Shown: positions 14,399 to 16,734 of the stretch, piece by piece
How the letters are laid out: each line of letters starts with the position of its first letter
Numbering within the stretch: the first letter of the stretch is position 1
Assembly (NCBI GenBank): GCA_009702955.1
Contig: WLHA01000005.1
Span: 1 to 16,734, forward strand
DNA from: Actinomycetota bacterium
GTDB taxonomy: Bacteria > Actinomycetota > Acidimicrobiia > IMCC26256
Length of the DNA: 16,734 nucleotides
Reading direction: 5' to 3'
The notes under the pieces: generated by a model
The model's database searches: none
Seen by the model: only the letters and a program-made list of their open reading frames with translations
What the model was told of the DNA's origin: nothing
Position numbers and translations under genes: made by a program

Positions 14399-14431
14399 CA
14401 GCAGTTTGTATTGCTACATGTGTCTAACTTG

Positions 14432-15607
14432 CTAGGCCTCAGTGTCTCCTGGGGCATCAGTCGCTGCATCAGCGGAGCCTCCAGGCTTTACCTCGGCGAC
14501 GAAGCCTTCACGTAATGCCTTGCCCTTCTCGAGAATGTCGGAGAAGAAGTCAGAGTCGGTGAGCTCGGCCACGGACTGCTCACGCTTCTTCGCATCAATC
14601 TGCACTGTGAGTCGGCGGACCTGACTGGCCAAGTTTCGCTCACGTATGCGGACCTTCTCAACCATGAGTGCGAACGTGCTGGAGAGCACGGCCATCTCAT
14701 CGGCGAAGCGAGAGGTAGACGGTTGATCCATCTCGGTCTCGTAATCGCCATCTGCGATGCGCTGTGAAGCAACGGTGAGTCGCTTAAGTGGTCGTGTAAG
14801 CCAAGTTGCTAGCACCAAGACCATGATGATCAGTACTGCGTAGCTCAAGAGCAGAATTGGCAGGATTCCCTTAAGCGCCTCGTTGCGGACTGTTTCTACA
14901 TAGTCCATAGCGAAGTCGACACCAAGGACGGCGACGTTATTGCCTTTGGAGTCTTTAATTGGTGCATATGTTGACTCCCACCTTTTACCAGAGGACTCTG
15001 CGTATGGGGGCTGGTCAACGACTTGATTTACCGACTTGAGCATGAGCTGGTACGTGAGACCAGTCTCAGGTCCAACCAGCTCTGTTACGTCGCCTCGGAA
15101 CGGCGCTGCCCAATCCTCTGGCGGGTCGTATACATAGGTTGTTTCCCAAAGGAGTTTCTTCGTCTTAGGGTCCTGGAAGAAAGTATATGGAGATGCGTTA
15201 GGGACAGCCGTTCGGAGATCAACAAGCTGCTGGCAGAGTTCGCGGTAGAGGGCATTGTCTGTCGGGAAGTTCTTCGGGAAGAATTTTGATGGAACTCCGA
15301 CGGGGATCTCCTGCTGAAGCTTGAGCATGTCATCGCCGCTAATTAGTTTTGCGGCTCCGATGGCGGTCTCACGGTTCTGCTTCTTTAGTTGCTTCTCAGC
15401 CTGGCCAACGACCTCGTTAACAGTCAGTACTCCGAGAAGAACGAAGATGACTGTGAAGACGCTCACGAATGCGAGCAGCATCTTGGCGCGCATGCTGAAT
15501 CTGACGCGTTGCTGGTTTGTCCCAGTTGTATCGGGTGCTGCAGGCTCCGCTTTGGAGTTCGGCGCTTCAGTGGGAGGCGCGTCTTTGGGAGTGGTCACTT
15601 CTGTCAT
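14432..15607 (-). CDS. Second Cache/HAMP membrane receptor with C-terminal SDFF tail
   Basis: This is a 391-residue sensor from ATG 15607, which has GGAG five bases upstream; a GTG 42 bases earlier is less likely. Residues 1-37 are a Pro/Ala/Thr-rich cytosolic leader, TM1 spans about 42-66, an extracytoplasmic Cache-like domain 67-243 (PYTFFQDPKTKKLLWETTYV, RWESTYAPIKDSKGNNVAVLGVDF), TM2 247-270, a HAMP-like linker 270-322 (TRPLKRLTVASQRIADGDYE), a short coiled coil, and the conserved tail 326-368 (VQIDAKKR, SVAELTDSDFF, EKGKALR). An acidic low-complexity end follows. No catalytic output domain exists. The extracytoplasmic domain differs from that of the receptor at 850-2151, so the two should sense different ligands. 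A binding-protein gene lies 206 bases upstream on the same strand. Confidence 0.86.
   Translation of the reverse strand: MTEVTTPKDAPPTEAPNSKAEPAAPDTTGTNQQRVRFSMRAKMLLAFVSVFTVIFVLLGVLTVNEVVGQAEKQLKKQNRETAIGAAKLISGDDMLKLQQEIPVGVPSKFFPKNFPTDNALYRELCQQLVDLRTAVPNASPYTFFQDPKTKKLLWETTYVYDPPEDWAAPFRGDVTELVGPETGLTYQLMLKSVNQVVDQPPYAESSGKRWESTYAPIKDSKGNNVAVLGVDFAMDYVETVRNEALKGILPILLLSYAVLIIMVLVLATWLTRPLKRLTVASQRIADGDYETEMDQPSTSRFADEMAVLSSTFALMVEKVRIRERNLASQVRRLTVQIDAKKREQSVAELTDSDFFSDILEKGKALREGFVAEVKPGGSADAATDAPGDTEA
14504..14632 (-). other. SDFF tail segment, copy 3 (in second Cache/HAMP receptor)
   Basis: This encodes residues 326-368 with VQIDAKKR, two residues, SVAELTDSDFF, then SDILEKGKALR. Spacing is identical to copies 1 and 2. 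It follows the HAMP-proximal coiled coil without a break. Confidence 0.88.
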
Positions 15608-15813
15608 ATCTGCTCCGACTGGGATTGATTGCACTGGGTTTGTTCCCACTGGCGCTTACTGCGCTGGCGTTCGCATACTCGGACTTTGAGTAACGGCGAG
15701 AGACTAACGCGCGAGGTACTGATCTCTAGTGGGGAAGTCTTGACTCAAACTTGACCTAAGTGCTGAGTTGCTGCAGATTTAGCAGTGGTGCAAGCGAGTT
15801 TTACTTGCGAAGG

Positions 15814-16734
15814 TCACTCTCCAAAGTTTGTGAACTTCGCCCAGTCTTTGTCGATGTGGAACTCTCCTCGTGAATTGGCGAGGTCGACAGTGATCGGCGC
15901 AGGGATGCGGTTCCCGGTACTCGCCTCAAACGCGACACGACCAGTCCATCCCGAGAAACGCTTAGTCCCGTTGAGCGCCGCAGTGAGACCCTTAGCCTCA
16001 AAACTGCCAGCGACTGATGCTGCAGCAGCCAACACATTTAATGAGTCATATGCGTAAGGCGTCCATGCTCCGGGTGCGGCCTTATAGAGCTTCCTATATG
16101 TAGCGATTAATGAGCCGGCACCGGGGAAGTCGGATGGGGCCGGTACTCCAAGCACCGGGCACTTCTGCGCGGCCTTAATACCTGCAGCAGGTATGAAGCC
16201 ATTGTCGTACGCACCGAAATCAGCGAGGCACTGGGGCTTCACCTTGGTGTTGAACATTTCCTTTGCGATCAGCCCGCCCTCTGGGTAATAGGTATCTACG
16301 TAGATCACGTCGGGTTTGGTGCGAGCAACCTTTGCAACGACAGAGCTGTAACTCTTCTTGCCAGGTTTGATGGGCGTGTATGAGGTGATAGTCACTCCGG
16401 CCGCTGTAAAAAGCGCCTTCATTGCAGTTGCAGCGTCGGTTGTATATGCCTGCGTTGAGTCAAAAATTATTCCGACGCTCTTTGCCCCAAGCCAACCCGT
16501 AACTGTCTCCGCGGCTACCGGCGCAATCTGCGAGGTCATCGGCTGGAGAGTAAATCCAAGCCCCGCGGTCTGGTCTGAGGATGTAAGGCGAATTGGCACG
16601 AGGCCTGCAGCGATATAAAGAGGAAGGGTCTGGAGACCAGCGCCAGAGTTGTAAGGCCCGACGACTCCGTCTAGCCCTGAAGCAATCGCAGCATTAGCCG
16701 CTGCGACTCCAGCAACAGGGTCTGCTTTGTCATC
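15814..16734 (-). CDS. Branched-chain amino acid-type ABC transporter substrate-binding protein (5' end outside window)
   Basis: The frame is open from the right edge of the window to the TGA at 15814, giving 306 residues with no start in view; an internal GTG at 16599 is not the true start because coding sequence clearly continues upstream. Family marks of the LivK / Peripla_BP_6 group include GVVGPYNSGAGLQTLPLYIAAG, SVGIIFDSTQAYTTD, KPDVIYVDTYYPEGGLIAKE and a late WTPYAYDSLNVLAAA. It should be an extracytoplasmic binding protein; the signal peptide lies outside. The second Cache/HAMP receptor is next on the same strand after a 206-base gap, repeating the pairing of binding protein and receptor seen at the left edge, though the gene order is reversed. 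No transporter subunits are visible. Ligand unknown. Confidence 0.88.
   Translation of the reverse strand, partial: DDKADPVAGVAAANAAIASGLDGVVGPYNSGAGLQTLPLYIAAGLVPIRLTSSDQTAGLGFTLQPMTSQIAPVAAETVTGWLGAKSVGIIFDSTQAYTTDAATAMKALFTAAGVTITSYTPIKPGKKSYSSVVAKVARTKPDVIYVDTYYPEGGLIAKEMFNTKVKPQCLADFGAYDNGFIPAAGIKAAQKCPVLGVPAPSDFPGAGSLIATYRKLYKAAPGAWTPYAYDSLNVLAAAASVAGSFEAKGLTAALNGTKRFSGWTGRVAFEASTGNRIPAPITVDLANSRGEFHIDKDWAKFTNFGE

Noticed and set aside
15739..15755. Direct repeat CTTGAC ... CTTGAC upstream of the second receptor
   Set aside because: The two hexamers are 11 bases apart and resemble -35 elements, but on the strand opposite to the receptor, with no fitting -10 or plus-strand gene. Too weak to list as a site.
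1..16734. CRISPR arrays, tRNA or rRNA genes, insertion sequences, integrases
   Set aside because: No regular repeat-spacer pattern, cloverleaf, ribosomal RNA signature, transposase or integrase motif was found on reading either strand.

Overview
The window reads as a chromosomal segment of an uncultured actinobacterium-like bacterium of medium GC content. The evidence is indirect: frequent GTG/TTG starts, several genes with little or no leader, lipoprotein-type signal peptides, a MazF pair of the type common in Actinomycetota, and Coq4-like proteins of an actinobacterial look. No rRNA, tRNA or CRISPR was seen, so the lineage is tentative. Coding density is high and no gene-free stretch exceeds about 220 bases.

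Layout from left to right. Bases 1-2151 (minus): a two-gene operon with a Cache/HAMP membrane receptor followed, through an ATGA overlap, by a branched-chain-amino-acid-type binding lipoprotein that runs off the left edge. Bases 2273-2829 (plus): an RHH antitoxin and MazF toxin. Bases 2968-4236 (plus): a Coq4-like protein carrying an extra C-terminal tail. Bases 4335-7178 (minus): a secreted, PKD-bearing sulfatase and an exported helical protein of unknown function, bracketed by near-identical 21-bp direct repeats. Bases 7317-9599 (minus): a second Coq4-like protein without the tail, then a BMP-family binding lipoprotein. Bases 9742-10662 (plus): a PhyH-type dioxygenase. Bases 10690-12675 (minus): a GNAT-like protein, a ParA/MinD-type ATPase and a small winged-helix-like protein. 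Bases 12728-14215 (plus): an MFS/NTT-like membrane protein with a disordered N-terminal extension, divergent from the GNAT gene. Bases 14432-16734 (minus): a second branched-chain-type binding protein running off the right edge, then a second Cache/HAMP receptor.

The most unusual observation is a conserved tail of about 40 residues (blocks VxIDxxKR, SVxxLTxSDFF, then a basic helix) at the C-terminal end of both Cache/HAMP receptors and also of one soluble Coq4-like protein. The receptors have no kinase, cyclase or chemotaxis output domain, so the tail is the only candidate output. Three solute-binding proteins sit beside the tail proteins or the Coq4-like proteins, yet no ABC permease or ATPase is present. 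Together with the ParA-like ATPase, the winged-helix-like protein, the GNAT-like protein and the membrane protein, this suggests a sensory or spatial-organisation system in which the tail docks receptors and a cytosolic enzyme-like protein onto a common partner. That function is inference; the shared tail is visible directly.
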